DNA from: Dugong dugon | Taxonomy: Eukaryota > Chordata > Mammalia > Sirenia > Dugongidae | Length of the DNA: 64,000 bases | Assembly: GCA_030035585.1 (NCBI GenBank) | Contig: CM057467.1 | Span: forward strand, 67,568,941 to 67,632,940 | Reading direction: 5' to 3' | Part shown: piece by piece, positions 10,233 through 21,383 of the stretch | Position numbering within the stretch: the stretch's first letter is position 1 | Layout of the letters: every line of letters begins with the position of its first letter | Made by a program: the position numbers and the translations under genes | Notes under the pieces: generated by a model | Told to the model about the DNA's origin: nothing | What the model saw: only the letters and a program-made list of their open reading frames with translations | Databases searched by the model: none

Positions 10233-11072
10233 CAAGACTTAGGCACTCTCCATCCTTTTCCCACCACCAGCTTCCCTGGGGCTGGTGGCAGCAAGCCAAC
10301 AGAAATGGGAAGGAATTCTCAAGTAAATGAAATCAGTTGCGCACTTTGAGAAACATAAAATTACTGCAGTATTTGTTCGAAGACTGGTGTAAAAATTTAC
10401 AAAATTTTGTTGAAATAAAAAGGAAGACCAAGAGCACTTTAAAGTTAACTCTACAGATGATAACACGAACATCCAGCCACCTGTGTTCTGCTAGGTTCTG
10501 CTTGCTCTGCTTGCACAGACACTTGCCCAGCTTCACAGCTTAGTCCTACAGTCATTTGACCCTTCAGCCATGGTTGGTTGTTGTTTCTTTTTTGGTAATT
10601 TGTAAATGATATCAAAACCAGCCTTGTTTTTTTTTTTTTTTCCTTTTTCTTCTTCTTTCCATTGTTCTCTCAGCATAGCCTTTCCAGCAGGCTCAGTCTT
10701 ACTCTCTTTCTCTATTGATCTAGCTCCCTCTTTGTTCCCACTGCCACTTTCTTCACCCGTCTTGGAATTCTGGGAGATATTGGATAAGAATCACCAGTGT
10801 CCCAGAATTAGGAAAAACAAGCAGTGGCTTTCAGACATTTTAAAAAATGCAATTCATTGTAATAAATACTTTTTAGATCCTACCCAGAATACCCATGTAT
10901 GTATATAACAATACTTGCTCTTTACAGAGTAATGCACTCTGATACTTTTTATTCTCTTCTGTTCAATTCCATGCCATTCTTGTCTTTAAAAAATAATGCT
11001 GTTCATGATGCATTAAATTAATTCCATGACTCACAAGTGGATGCAACCTACAGTTTGAAAAAACTGGCCTAG
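10233..11072. other. Unique sequence, no gene seen
   Basis: Contains a poly-T and pyrimidine-rich run at 10,626-10,660. No exon or repeat family recognised. Confidence 0.45.
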
Positions 11073-11243
11073 AGCAACGTGTCTTAGACTTTAATGTTCA
11101 TAGATATCATCTGGGGACATTGTTAAATTTCAGGTTCTGATTCTGTAGTTCTTGATAGGGGCCCACAATTCTGCCTTCTTCACAAGTTCCCAGGTGGTAC
11201 TGTTACTGCTTGTCTGTAGACCACACTTTGAGCAGCCTTGTTC
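11073..11243 (+). mobile_element. MER5A-type hAT-Charlie remnant
   Basis: 'agacttt..gttcatagatatcatctgggg', 'acaagttcccaggtggtact' and 'gaccacactttgagcagcc' follow MER5A. A nonautonomous DNA-transposon fossil. Confidence 0.82.
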
Positions 11244-11659
11244 TCCATCACTAGGATTGTTCAGCACCATGGACAGATAAACTAGACCCGTGCTTGACCC
11301 TCACCCAATGAACTTTGCCCCCTGTAGTGCATGCTGCACCCCGGGGACTTCCCAGTGGTTGTCTATTTGGAATGCGCTCTTTTCCACTGGAGGAGGTTTC
11401 CTGGTTCCCAGTGGTGAAGCACTTTGTAGCAAGGTTCTGACCAAGGACTGGGGCACAGAGTATAATCCTGGTGTCCTCAACGGGTTCCACTCATGGGCGT
11501 CAACTCAGCCCTTTTTGCTTCCCTCCTGATTTCCCTGGTTTGCTCCAGCTCCTGGCTATTGACTCTCTGCAGCTTGGTCTTTATTTGGAATCTTGCAGAA
11601 AAGGCTCAGAATGCCCTTCTCTCACATTCTCTTTCTGGTGAACTCCTATTCCCATGCAT
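11244..11659. other. Unique sequence, no gene seen
   Basis: Overlapping frames of 79-105 codons at 11,250-11,810 have no recognisable domain, and the longest runs into an AfroSINE. Confidence 0.45.
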
Positions 11660-11862
11660 TAACCAAAAACCAGTTGCCATCGAGTCATCTCCAGCTCATG
11701 GTGACCCCATGTGTGTCAGAGTAGAACCGTGCTCCATAGGGTTTTCAGTGGCTGCTTTTTCGGAAGTACATCACCAGGCCTCTCTTGCAAGGCCCCTTGG
11801 GGTGGATTAGAACCTCCAACCTTTCAGTTAGCAGCCAAGCATGTTAACTGTTTGCACCAGCC
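11660..11862 (-). mobile_element. AfroSINE (long form)
   Basis: Reverse-complement long form: 'accagttgccatcgagtca', 'cagagtagaaccgtgctcca', the 'acatcaccaggcctctcttg' segment absent from the short form, and head 'tttcagttagcagccaagc'. Confidence 0.9.
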
Positions 11863-11903
11863 AACGACAAGGCATTATCTTTGCCTTTTCATTCCTATTA
11901 GAG

Positions 11904-12168
11904 CCTTGTTAGCTGCTGTCGAGTTGTGGTGGCCCGACGCACAAAGAAATGAAACACTGTTTGGTCTTGTACCATCTCCATGATTGGTTATGGATCAGAC
12001 CAATGTGATCTATAGGATTTTTGGAAGTAGACTGCCAGGCCTTTCCTCCTAGTCCTTCTTCGTCTGGCTCCACTGAAACCTGTTGAGCATCATAGCAACA
12101 CACAAGCCGCCATTGACAGAAGGGTAAATCAGTTGGGAATTGAACCCAGGTGTCCCACATGCAAGTAA
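11904..12168 (-). mobile_element. tRNA-Gly-headed, RTE-derived SINE (head truncated)
   Basis: From the left: RTE 3' end ('ttagctgctgtcgagttg'), then the RTE 5' region ('gaagtagactgccaggcctt', 'cactgaaacctgttgagc'), then half of the tRNA-Gly-like head ('attgaacccaggtgtccca'). Same structure as the copy at 61.0 kb. Confidence 0.8.
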
Positions 12169-12248
12169 ATCACCAGTGTCTCGTATTGAAGCCTTAAGCA
12201 TGTTTTATTAAAAGCATCTACGTGTTCATGTCTTCCCCCAAATAGTCC

Positions 12249-12415
12249 AGTTGTTCTCAGCACTGACCTTGTTAGAATCACCTGAGGAGCTTCAGCAAAA
12301 TACCGATGCCTAGGCCTCACCCCAGACCAATTAAATCAGACTGTCTGGGTATGGCCTCTAGGCATCAGGATTTTTTTTAAATCCCCTAAGTGCTGCCTGC
12401 ACTGAGAATCACTGT
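12249..12415 (+). mobile_element. MER5-type hAT-Charlie remnant
   Basis: 'gttagaatcacctgaggagc', 'accaattaaatcagactgtc', 'ggcatcaggatttttt' and 'cactgagaatcactgta' match MER5-type elements. Confidence 0.78.
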
Positions 12416-12423
12416 ATTAGACT

Positions 12424-12535
12424 ATGAGCTCCATAAGGACAGAATCATCCCTTATTTACTTTTTTTTTCGTAATTTTTCCAGCACCTAGCACAATGTGTA
12501 AGACTCCCACTAAGTATCTAATGAATGAGCAACTA
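12424..12535 (+). repeat. L2 3' end
   Basis: 'gagctccataaggacagaat' ... 'cagcacctagcacaatgtgt' ... 'gaatgag', the characteristic L2 3' pattern. Confidence 0.7.
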
Positions 12536-12543
12536 ATGTCAAT

Positions 12544-12694
12544 ATTAGTTGAAATTTCTTTGTTGTTGTGGTTAGCTGTTGTTGAGTCAGCTCCAACTTG
12601 TGGTGACCTCCGTGTATGACAGAATGAAACATTTCCCAGTCCTGGACCATCCTCACAATTGTCGATATGCTTGAGCCCATTGTTGTAGCTGTTG
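12544..12694 (-). mobile_element. RTE LINE 3'-end fragment
   Basis: Reverse complement of the last ~135 bp of the RTE LINE: 'gaatgaaacatttcccagtc', 'ctggaccatcctcacaattg', 'ttgagcccattgttgtagct'. Flanked by TGTCAAT (12,537-12,543 and 12,695-12,701). A severely 5'-truncated insertion. Confidence 0.85.
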
Positions 12695-12709
12695 TGTCAA
12701 TTTTTTTTA

Positions 12710-12895
12710 GCACCTACTATACGCTGGCAACTAAAGGCTGACATTTACCTTTGCCTCATTTAGTACTCACAACATCCCCATGAGGCAGTTATTATTTATC
12801 CCACTTTGCAGAGGATGATACTGAGGCTTAGCAAGGTTACATCACTTCACTGAGGTAACATAGCACGTGGCAGAACCAGGATCTGAGGTAGAGCC
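12710..12895 (-). repeat. MIR SINE, reverse orientation
   Basis: 'gcacctactatacgctggca', 'actttgcagaggatgatact', 'gcagaaccaggatctgag'. Confidence 0.85.
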
Positions 12896-12947
12896 GGTGG
12901 GGTGCGGGAACCAGTTGATACTGACTCAGAGAACTGATCGTACTCAT

Positions 12948-13078
12948 GTCTTCCCAACTCTTCTGTGTCCAAAGACATCAGGTCAATAGCTTGAAATTGG
13001 TTGTGGTGGGAGTATTTATACCACAAAAATCAGTAAGTGCTGAAAATCAGGATTTTTTTTTTTTCCTGGAGTCTAATA
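12948..13078. repeat. Unclassified dispersed repeat, copy 2
   Basis: 'atagcttgaaattggttgtg' and the sequence after it match 7587-7700. Ends in a T-rich run at 13,053-13,066. Confidence 0.55.
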
Positions 13079-13597
13079 GCACACCACCACCCAGATCTGT
13101 CTGACTCAGGACCTCTCCTCATACGTCAGTGCCTCTCCATGAAGGACTGAAAAAGCCTGAGTGGCTTTGCTGGGAAATGGGGCTCTTCCTACAGCTAGGC
13201 CAGGCAAATAATGCAGCCTTGCACGTTTCAACCAGCCCAGCTCCCAGGTTATGGTCCCCCTGAGATTGTTGAGGGAAGGCAGCTTAACGGCAGACAGGAA
13301 AACCCTCCGGCTTAACCCAGAGTGGACAGAACGCTGAGCACTCAAAATCCAACCAGGAAAAGCCATGTCTTTAGTCCCAGGATGCATAGCATTTGCTCAT
13401 TGCTGACAAGTTTTATTAAAGTGAAAAAGCGATGGGGATTAATAGCCACAGTGTGCAGAAGACTTATCTCCTTTCCAAATTTGCCCAAGCTTTCTCAGCT
13501 GAGTCATCTAATTTTAGCAAACCCTCTTTCCCATATGGATCCCACTCCCTTCATTTCCTAAAAACCTTGTAGCTACAGAATTGAACGCTTTCAGATT
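13079..13597. other. Unique sequence, no gene seen
   Basis: A 93-codon minus frame and a 79-codon plus frame show no recognisable protein. Confidence 0.45.
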
Positions 13598-13810
13598 CAA
13601 CCACTTGTTGTTGAATACCTATTGTGTGCCGGGCATTGTGGCCTAAGGACTCAACTTTTGTAACCCTATTTAATACTCATAAAAATGTAGTCGATTTGAT
13701 GTGACTTTCTTCATCTTACAAATGAGAAAGCAGGCTGAGCTGGGGTTAAAGAGGCTATACTAACCCAGAGTCGCATGGCGCCAAGGTCTTGCAACCTCCA
13801 GCTTATAACG
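13598..13810 (-). repeat. MIR SINE, reverse orientation
   Basis: 'tacctattgtgtgccgggca', 'catcttacaaatgagaaag' and a diverged 'acccagagtcgcatggcg'. Confidence 0.78.
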
Positions 13811-13824
13811 TGTGTGCACATGTA

Positions 13825-13826
13825 TA

Positions 13827-13861
<35 letters not shown>
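13825..13861. repeat. (CA)n microsatellite
   Basis: About 17 CA units, nearly pure from 13,835, preceded by imperfect TG/TACA sequence from 13,810. Likely length-variable. Confidence 0.95.
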
Positions 13862-14744
13862 GGCCTTATTGGAATTTTCAAGCCCAGTTTAAATTTCTTT
13901 GGATAGAACTAGCACAGCGACTGGAGTGCATACTTGGGGAAGTGATTTAATGGGGACAGAGTGGGTGGAAGGGACCTTACTGAGTACATACACACTTGTG
14001 TGTCCTTGTGTCATTGAATCCAGGGGAGCTGCCTTGGAGGCACCCACAGGCTCTCATTTAGAGAAGATTAAAGCTGCTGGTCATTACCATTTAGTCAGCA
14101 ATAGTCAGTTTCTGCCTCCTGGCCTTCAGAGCTGAGCTCACTCCCTGTCTGGGCCTTGTTGGGCCTAAAGGTCAGCTGCCCTCCTTCCTTCTGGCAGGAA
14201 AGGACCTTGGACACTGCTTCTATCTCTCCTCACTCCTCTATCCTTGGCTACATCAGGCAAGGGCTTACCACTGCCTTCACTGGAAGAGGAGAAAATCAAG
14301 TGGCTTTTAGCTCTTCTTCTGGGTAAAATTCATCTTAGAAAACTGAAGGAATAGAAAGATTAAAGGGGAGTCTCGCTAATGTGACCTTAGCGGGATGCTC
14401 TTAACCATTGAATTTTATTTTCTCTGGGGTGGAGGAAGCACTTGCCATTCTTCACCATTGACTTTGTAATGTTGACTGCCATAGAACCCTCTGTTAATCC
14501 AGCTCAAGAGTTAGCTCTTCTAGAAGATCTTCTCGGATGCATCATGTGAGGCCTGGAGACAGGGACATCTAGCATCTAGCACAGGGCCTGACCCAGTGTG
14601 GGCCTTGGGTACTGCCAGCCTTCTCAAACTCAAGCATATTTGGTCAAGGGGTGCCCAAAGCCACAGGTAAATTTGATTTATTTCTCTCTACCATCAAATT
14701 ACAGATAGTATTATATTAATACTATTACACTATTGATTTTTAAA
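13862..14744. other. Mostly unique sequence
   Basis: Possible L2-like text at 14,485-14,620 ('gaagatcttctcggatgc', 'ctagcacagggcctgaccc'). Nothing gene-like seen. Confidence 0.4.
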
Positions 14745-15025
14745 AATAGTTGTACTCATTATTACGTGTCTTCTGTTTGCCAGGTACTGTGCTCAGTAAT
14801 TCATATCCATTACCTTTATTATCCATGTGAACTTCATGGTAACACTGTGAAGCAGAGATTATTATTCCTACTTTGCAGATGAGAAAACTGAGGCCTTGGT
14901 AAGTGGCCTTTGCAAGGTCACACAGTCTGAAAGCTGAAAGCTACCTGAGGCCACACAATCTTAAAGTGCTTGAGTTAGATTTGAACCCAGGTTTTTTTGA
15001 CTCCAAAACCTGTTTTCCTAACCAC
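14745..15025 (-). repeat. MIR SINE, reverse orientation
   Basis: Long copy: 'tttgccaggtactgtgctca', 'ctactttgcagatgagaaaa', 'gcaaggtcacacagtctga', 'agatttgaacccaggttttt'. Confidence 0.85.
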
Positions 15026-16431
15026 TCTGCCCACTCTGCATTTGCAAAAACCCTCTTGGCGTGATTATCTCATTAGATTTTCAGAGCTCAGCACTGAGAT
15101 GGATGACATGTTTGGAAGGCTCAGGCTGCAGAGCAGAGGACAGATTGCAGCAGAGATTGGTCACCTGAGAGAAAAGGACATAAATGGGGTCTCCACACAT
15201 CAGAAGGACTTCATGTCAAAAGTGGCAATGGCTCAGTCTTTACCGCCTCGCCAGAACTCCCAGTGTTCTGGTATGCCTCCCAGGACAGTGGCGGAGGCAC
15301 GTCCATGGCAGGGCTGCCACTCCGCCTACTTAAGAAGAGGAACAGAAGAGCCTCTGTTGTTGCCTCTGGAGCTCCCCGATGATAGATGGGGGACCATTTG
15401 TCGAGCCTGAAGCCATCATTCAAGGAGGACAATGGCCCGCTGGGACCCAACACATTTGGAGAAGAGCATGAAGCAGACAGAAGCCGGATTATATGAAACA
15501 AAGTCAAAGGAAATTTGTTAGGAGTCTGATTTCCAAAGCCTTCAAATCAGCAGGAATGAAGCTCTTTCTGTGAAAGAGTTATTAGCAAATGTATTTAGAG
15601 CCGAGGCAAGTTCACTAGCTTCCTGGTGTCCATTACCAGCAAACACTGGAAACGATTGTGTAGGATTTAGCAAAGGATTATCCTTTTGGAAAGTATTACG
15701 TGGGATATATTTTGGTGGGGGGTGGGGTGTGCCTGGTGCATGTAATTTACTGTGCTTTGTAGTGAAAAACTAGGGTGGGGGCACCAGGATCAGCATCTCC
15801 AGAACCATCAGCCAGGGTTTTCTTTGTCTACCTGGAGCCCTGGTGCCTTTGTACAAGGTCTGGGAATGAACAAGTGAAAGGATTAATTTCCCTTGGTTTT
15901 GGAGTCACATTCTAAAGTACTCAAAAGCACCCCGATTTGTAATCTGAGGAAAAGTTAATGTTGCATTTATGAAATGTGGGGCTTAAGGTTATAAAAACAA
16001 CTAAAGTCAGAAAAGTATGATGTAGGATCTACTTCCTTCCCTTCCAGTTTTGGGTCAGGGAGCATTGCCAGCCACATAAACTGATTATTTCTGACAGTGG
16101 CTAAGGATTGGGTCTTCCAGAAGATAAGCTGAGTATATGGAAAACTTAATGAATGCAGAAATGGGTAGGCAGCAAGTCTGGATGGTAGGAATGCACACAG
16201 TCCATAAGCCTGGGCTCACTACTGAGAAAGCATTTGCTTGCCCTGGCAGAGGAGGCTGTGTGGGGTGGGAGTTGGTACATCTCATTAAGAGAAGGGAAAC
16301 AGCCCGTTTCAGAATGTTCTAGTGGCAGGCTTGGCAGAGGTTGCATCCACTCTGCCAGGTGCTTATCCCATCTTGTGTCTCACCAGCCTGGTGGCAATTG
16401 TCCAGAAAAGGGGTATTGGGAACACATGTGA
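15026..16431. other. Unique sequence, no gene seen
   Basis: A 137-codon plus frame starts in the preceding MIR (14,997-15,410) and overlaps a 98-codon minus frame (15,211-15,507); neither looks like a known protein. G-rich 'gtggggggtggggtgtg' at 15,714-15,732. Confidence 0.45.
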
Positions 16432-16499
16432 ATTGAGCCCTTGCTGACTGCCTGGTTCTTGACTAGGCACTGGGGATACAAAGCTGAATGAATTCAGAT

Positions 16500-16795
16500 G
16501 TGGTGTTATACAGTGGTTAGAAACATGGTTGCTGAAGCCACATGGTCTGGGTTTAAGTAGAAGCTCTGCCCCTTGCTTCATTTGTGACTTTGGGCATATT
16601 TTGAAGGCTCTATGTCAGTTTGTTCATCTGAAAAATGGGAGGGACTGTAGGATGTACCTCACTGGAGGCTGTGAGCCTTAAATAAGTCAATACATGTAGA
16701 ACAAAGCCAATACATGGAGAACATTTACAATAATGCTTGGCACATGGTAAGTGCTACATATGTGTCTGCTGTTGCTCCTCCTCCTCCTTCTCATA
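16500..16795 (+). repeat. MIR SINE with pyrimidine-rich end
   Basis: 'acagtggttagaaacatggt', 'gtttgttcatctgaaaaatg', 'cttggcacatggtaagtgct'. A short L2-like piece precedes it (16,432-16,495) and a CTC-rich run closes it (16,774-16,795). Confidence 0.82.
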
Positions 16796-16827
16796 CAGGT
16801 ATTTGTTATATAATATACCATGTATAA

Positions 16828-17028
16828 GGCACCCTGGTGGTGCAGTGTTTAAGCGCTTGGCTGCTAACTGAAAGGTCTGCAGTTCGAACCCACCTAGTGG
16901 CTCTGTGGCATAAAAGACCTGGCAATCTATTCCGGTAAAGATTACAGCCTAGGAAACCCTATGGGGCAGGTCTGTTCTGTCCTGTAGAGTTGCTAGGAGT
17001 TGGAATTGACTCGACAACACACAACAAC
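16828..17028 (+). mobile_element. AfroSINE
   Basis: 'ccctggtggtgcagtgttta' head, 'ggtaaagattacagcctagg' middle, tail 'cctgtagagttgctagg' and acacaacaacaa end. Flanks aatataccatgtataa (16,812-16,827) and aatatactatatgtaa (17,029-17,044) match at 13/16. Confidence 0.92.
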
Positions 17029-17089
17029 AATATACTATATGTAATATACCATATTATATGTATATTTATTATTATCATTATGTAGATAT

Positions 17090-17830
17090 TTACTGAAATT
17101 CTACCCTATGGCAAGCCCTGTGCTGGGGAAATGGCAATGAAGAGTATGTATCCCCTGCCCTCGTAAGCTCACACTGTTGAGGAGGCAGCCACATAAATGT
17201 CATACTCTCCATAGTAGGAAGAGATGTGTCCTCTGAGAAAGATGCTGATGGAGTACTACAGAGAGGGGTATATGGGAGAGATCATGACCAGCTTGATGAA
17301 TCAAGGAAAGCTTCGTGGAGGAAGGAACACATATTGTGGACTTTGAAAGATAGGGAAGAATGTCTCAGGTGAAGATAGCAGGATGAGAGTCTGCATGGCC
17401 CTGGCTTGGAGGAGTCCTCCTTCATGGGAGAGTATGGCGAGACCATGACAGGTTCATTCACTCACGGCCCTGCCACTAATAAACCAGACCCGGGGAAGAA
17501 GAGACCATGGCTATTTCTCTGAGCACTGTGGGATTCACAGGAGGGAGAGGCAGCTGGGACTTAAGTTGCAAGGAAAAGCTTCTCACAGGTAGACAAGGGC
17601 TGGAAGTGGAAGGGTTTGGATTGTGAGATTTCTCTTGAAGAGGAACAGCATGAGCAAAGATGCAGAGGCAGAAATGGGCAAAACATATCGAGAGAAGGGT
17701 GAGTGGACTATTATGGAGGCTACAGAGTGCATGCAGGGTAAGAAGGTTGGCTGGTTTGATGTGGGAGAACCCCGAGGGAAAGCTTCAGTGCTGGACTTTA
17801 GTCCTCAAGCCAGTGAGTAGCAGGTGAGTT
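17090..17830 (-). repeat. L2 LINE, reverse orientation (diverged)
   Basis: Follows reverse-complement L2 order: 'gcaagccctgtgctgggga', 'cccctgccctcgtaagctca', then 'ggaaagcttcgtggagga' and 'gaacagcatgagcaaag'. Coding capacity is lost. Confidence 0.65.
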
Positions 17831-18049
17831 TGATTTTATCCTGAAGATTTTTATGGACTAGTAAAAAACTGTATATTGTGGACTTGTAAAATATTGTCCC
17901 AATCCACAAAGTAGGATTAACAAGGTGCAATGGAGGTGAAGTCCAAGAAAATAATAGCACATCCGTTGACTTGTTCCCTTCCGGCCTCAGCTCCCTCTAG
18001 CACTCCAACTCTCACGTCTCTGAGATGACAGTGGTAGGGACTGGGAACA

Positions 18050-18180
18050 GCCAGCATTCAATGCACTGGACGCTGTGCTGGCCACTTGACCTTCATCGCT
18101 TCACCCAATCACCAGTGTGAAAGCCCTGCGAGATATAGGCATGGAAACTGAGAATCAGAGAGGTTAGGGGGTTTCAACTT
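18050..18180 (-). repeat. MIR SINE, reverse orientation
   Basis: 'gacgctgtgctggccact' and 'ggaaactgagaatcagagag' mark the reversed MIR core. Confidence 0.6.
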
Positions 18181-18397
18181 TTCTGACTCCAAGCCTCTGC
18201 CTCGCGGGTTTATGACCCTCGTCGGATACACGATTCTGTCTAGTTAGAAAGCTGGGTTTCCATTGTTTTAGCCAGAGCATTCTCAGCCCCCTTTCATGCC
18301 TTGTTTTTCTGGGCTTGACTTACTACTGTCAGGGTGGTGAAGGAGTATATTAACCTGAGAACTTCTGTCTCCAAGCAAGTACTCTCTTAAACCAAAG

Positions 18398-18427
18398 TTT
18401 TTTTTTTTTTTTTTTTTTTTGGGGGGG
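18398..18427. repeat. T23-G7 homopolymer tract
   Basis: Twenty-three T (18,398-18,420) run straight into seven G (18,421-18,427). No LINE 3' end is recognisable next to it. Confidence 0.95.
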
Positions 18428-18429
18428 TG

Positions 18430-18869
18430 GGTAATACTTTAAACATAAATAATATTTTAAAAATAAAATCTAAAAAAAGCTGAAGAAAGACTTCTCTCCG
18501 CTTCCCCTTCCATGCTTGTAGTGAGGTGAGGGAGGGGCTTTGGGCTTCTCTTCTGAGCTCCATGTTTTATTCCTTTACATAGAAGGCACCAGAGAAACCC
18601 CACAATGGCCCCCTGCTCCCGATCCCCCAGACCTATTGCCGTGACAGGTCTAGAATATTGGGGCAGGGGTCGAGGGTGTTAGAGATCATTTAATGAAAGA
18701 CAAAGCTCCTCCACTCCCACCCTCATACCCGTTCCCCACTGCCTTTTCCATGCCTGTGATAAGCAGTGATCTAGGATGGTCAGGGTAAAGAAAGTCCATT
18801 GGTAATTAAAATCCATTGATAATTAAAATGATGAGTTTGATAGACTGGAAGGAACCCTGGAGTTGTGTA
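18430..18869. other. Unique sequence, no gene seen
   Basis: AT-rich at its left edge, then GC-balanced. No family or exon seen. Confidence 0.45.
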
Positions 18870-19125
18870 GATTGCATTGTCTTGCCTTTTTTCCTTCCTG
18901 CCTCTCTGTCCTCAAAACGAGGGTCCTTCCAGCCACAATGATCCACAGTTCTCCAAGTCTGTGGTTGACAGCCTTTGAAACTCACTTTTATCATCCCACA
19001 CCTGCAAAATACGTGTATCTTACCTACTTCAAGAGCTTGTGGTGGGAAGAAAATGGGGCAGTGTGTGAAAGTAGCTAGTGTGGAGCCTGGCACATGTTGG
19101 ACCTTCAGTAGCTACTCAGTTTGCC
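18870..19125 (+). repeat. MIR SINE (diverged)
   Basis: 'gagggtccttccagccacaa' resembles the MIR variant whose core ends 'ggtcccttccagc'. A 'gagcctggcacatgttgg' tail follows near 19,084. Confidence 0.55.
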
Positions 19126-19349
19126 TCCCTCTCTTGTTCACAAGAGGGGATTATCAAAGAAACAGTGAACTTCCTCACCTGAGTGTTGGCTGGTCTTGAT
19201 GTTATTGACCAAATCTTCTTAATTATTTTATCTTGGGCTTGGGACCGTTTGGCATGGTATCTTGAAATGGAGATGGTGTTGGTGACCTCTCCTGTAATAG
19301 TCTTTGTTTGCAACCTCCTTATACCACTGAAGAAGGGAATTTATACTAT

Positions 19350-19690
19350 GCTTGTACATTGTTTCATCCAACCTACATGTGTTGAGCACCTGCCATGTGC
19401 CAGGCCCTGTACTGGGCTCTGAGTAAACAGAGATGGACAAGGCAGGGACCTGCCCTCCAGGAGTTCCCAGCCTGGTTGGAGGGGAGACAACAGTGGCAAT
19501 CCTGTATGGCAAGTATTGTAGTTGATAGAGGTACAGAGGGCTGTGGTCCTGAGCAGGGTCACATCTGCTCCTACCTGAAGGAGTCAGGGAAGCTTCCCAA
19601 AGGTAGACTTGATATGAATCATGAAGGTCAAGTCAGAAATGGCCAGATAAAGGAAGGAACAGCATGGGCAGCTGCACTGGGCTAGAGACT
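19350..19690 (-). repeat. L2 LINE 3' end, reverse orientation
   Basis: 'gagcacctgccatgtgccag', 'gacctgccctccaggagtt', 'gtcagggaagcttcccaaag'. Confidence 0.8.
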
Positions 19691-19728
19691 ATGACACATT
19701 CAGGGAACCATGAGTTACTCTATTAGAG

Positions 19729-19942
19729 TCCTTGAGTGGTGCAAATGGTTGACACACCCAGCTGATAACTGAAAGGTTGGAGGTTTGAGTCTACCCAGAG
19801 GCACCTCAGGAGAAAGGCCTGGTGATCCACCACCAAAAAAATCAGCCATTGAAAACCCTGTGGAGCACAGTTCTACTCTGACACACACAGGGTCACCATG
19901 AGTCAGAATCCACTTGACAGCAACTAGCTTTTCCTAGAGTGG
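19729..19942 (+). mobile_element. AfroSINE (long form)
   Basis: 'gagtggtgcaaatggttgac' head, 'ctacccagaggcacctcagg', 'aaaggcctggtgatccacca', tail 'agggtcaccatgagtcagaa'. Flanked by ctctattagag (19,718-19,728) and ctctgttagag (19,943-19,953). Confidence 0.95.
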
Positions 19943-19974
19943 CTCTGTTAGAGTTTTCAGAAGAGGACACTGAT

Positions 19975-20110
19975 GCTAGGGTAAATCAGAATTATTCAAA
20001 TGACAAATGTGACCCTGGGCAAGTCTTTTCCCTTCTGTGGACCTGTTTCTCCATCCTCCACATGAGGGTCCCTTCCAGCCCTAATGATCCATAATTCTCC
20101 AAGTCTGTGG
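19975..20110 (+). repeat. MIR SINE
   Basis: 'gtgaccctgggcaagtcttt' and 'catgagggtcccttccagcc'. Same MIR variant as 18,892-18,985. Confidence 0.72.
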
Positions 20111-20131
20111 CTCACAGCCTGTAAATCAATG

Positions 20132-20875
20132 TGAAGGAGACTTGGATCTTTGTATATCTTATCTTCTTATTTATATTTGGAAGCCTGTTTCTTCATCTGT
20201 TAGAATTGCCTGTATTACACGCCCTGGAAATACCTCTGTTTACTTGATGTGCTGTGAGCACTATCTCGGGTTATTAATAAAACAAGGCAGACTTCCAGCA
20301 ACATGGAGCTGGGAGCACAACTTTAGAACCAGCTGTCTCTGTTCAAGGAGCCTTAGTTGCCTGACTGAGAATGCCCACGCTGCATGAGCATCATCTGACC
20401 TCTGGAGCCAGAATACAGTGAGGACCCTCTTTGCTGCCATGGGAAACACTGATCTGTTTAATCTTCTTTCCCAAGCCTTGGAATTCCCCTATCTGTAGCC
20501 TCAAATGCTGCAAACTGACAGCCTGCAGACATGTTTTTGGGCCCACACACTGTTTTAAATATCAAGAAATTTAAACTAAAAACCAGGACATTTTGCCAAA
20601 AATATAGATTTCCACCATCTCTTGGAAAGTCAGATTTGGCAACAGTCAGTCCACTTCCTGGGTGGTGTCCTCCACTGGAGTGGGAGCTGCCTGTTTCAGA
20701 AGGGCGTGTGTTCTTCTGTTCCACAGTCCCCAGCCTTCCCCCCTGCCGCTTATTACTCCCATAGGCATTTGGTTTTGCCACCCTGGATCTACCTCCTCAC
20801 TGGAACGCAAAGTTCATATTCATTGATTTCCCATGAGCAACTATATAATAATTACTCATATGTTACTGATATATA
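20132..20875. other. Unique sequence, no gene seen
   Basis: A 107-codon minus frame (20,458-20,781) and overlapping plus frames show no known domain. No splice-bounded exon recognised. Confidence 0.45.
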
Positions 20876-20899
20876 TGTGCGTGTGTGTGTGTGTGTATG
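20876..20899. repeat. (TG)n microsatellite
   Basis: About ten TG units directly upstream of an AfroSINE. Confidence 0.9.
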
Positions 20900-20902
20900 C
20901 AG

Positions 20903-21052
20903 AGCACTGTAGCGTTCAAGCATTCAGCTGCTAACCAAAAGGTCGGCAGTTCAAATCCACCAGCTGCTCCTTGGATACCCTATGGGGCGGCTCTGCACTG
21001 TCCTGTAGGGTTGCTACGAGACAGAATCAACTTGGCAGCAATGGGTTATCTA
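20903..21052 (+). mobile_element. AfroSINE, 5'-truncated
   Basis: 'gcattcagctgctaaccaaa', 'ctgctccttggataccctat', tail 'gtagggttgctacgagacag'. The first ~20 bp of the head are replaced by the TG repeat. Confidence 0.9.
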
Positions 21053-21094
21053 GGTAACAAGGCCTTTTGGTATTCATTTTCTCGTCCTATCCAC

Positions 21095-21370
21095 ACAGCA
21101 GCCTGCAGAAGTGGTGCACTTGTTCCAGTTTTACAGATGAGAAAACCAGGGCTCAGGAAGAGTGAAATGATTTGTCCTGTGTCAAATGAGATTTGAAAGT
21201 CTTGCACCTGGAAGGTAGCTCTGCAGAGTGGGCAAAGCATGACCTAGGAAGCAGCAAGTGGCCTGTATCTTGGCCAGGTTTAACTCTTAACTTGCTGGGC
21301 AGCCCTGTGCAAGTCCCTTCTCCTTTTGGGACTCTAGTTTCCTCCTCTATAAAATACAATTATTGCCCTA
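21095..21370. repeat. Two MIR SINEs, opposed orientation
   Basis: 21,095-21,235 is reversed ('ttttacagatgagaaaacca', 'caggaagagtgaaatga'). 21,250-21,370 is forward ('gggcagccctgtgcaagtcc', 'tttcctcctctataaaatac'). Confidence 0.72.
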
Positions 21371-21383
21371 GATCAGAGGTTCT

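Noticed and set aside
14997..15410. 137-codon plus-strand frame
   Set aside because: Starts inside a reversed MIR, overlaps a frame on the other strand and has no recognisable domain.
18892..20132. Apparent ~90-bp local duplication (18,892-18,985 and 20,034-20,132)
   Set aside because: Both are the same MIR variant (core ending 'ggtcccttccagc'), so shared ancestry of the repeat explains it.
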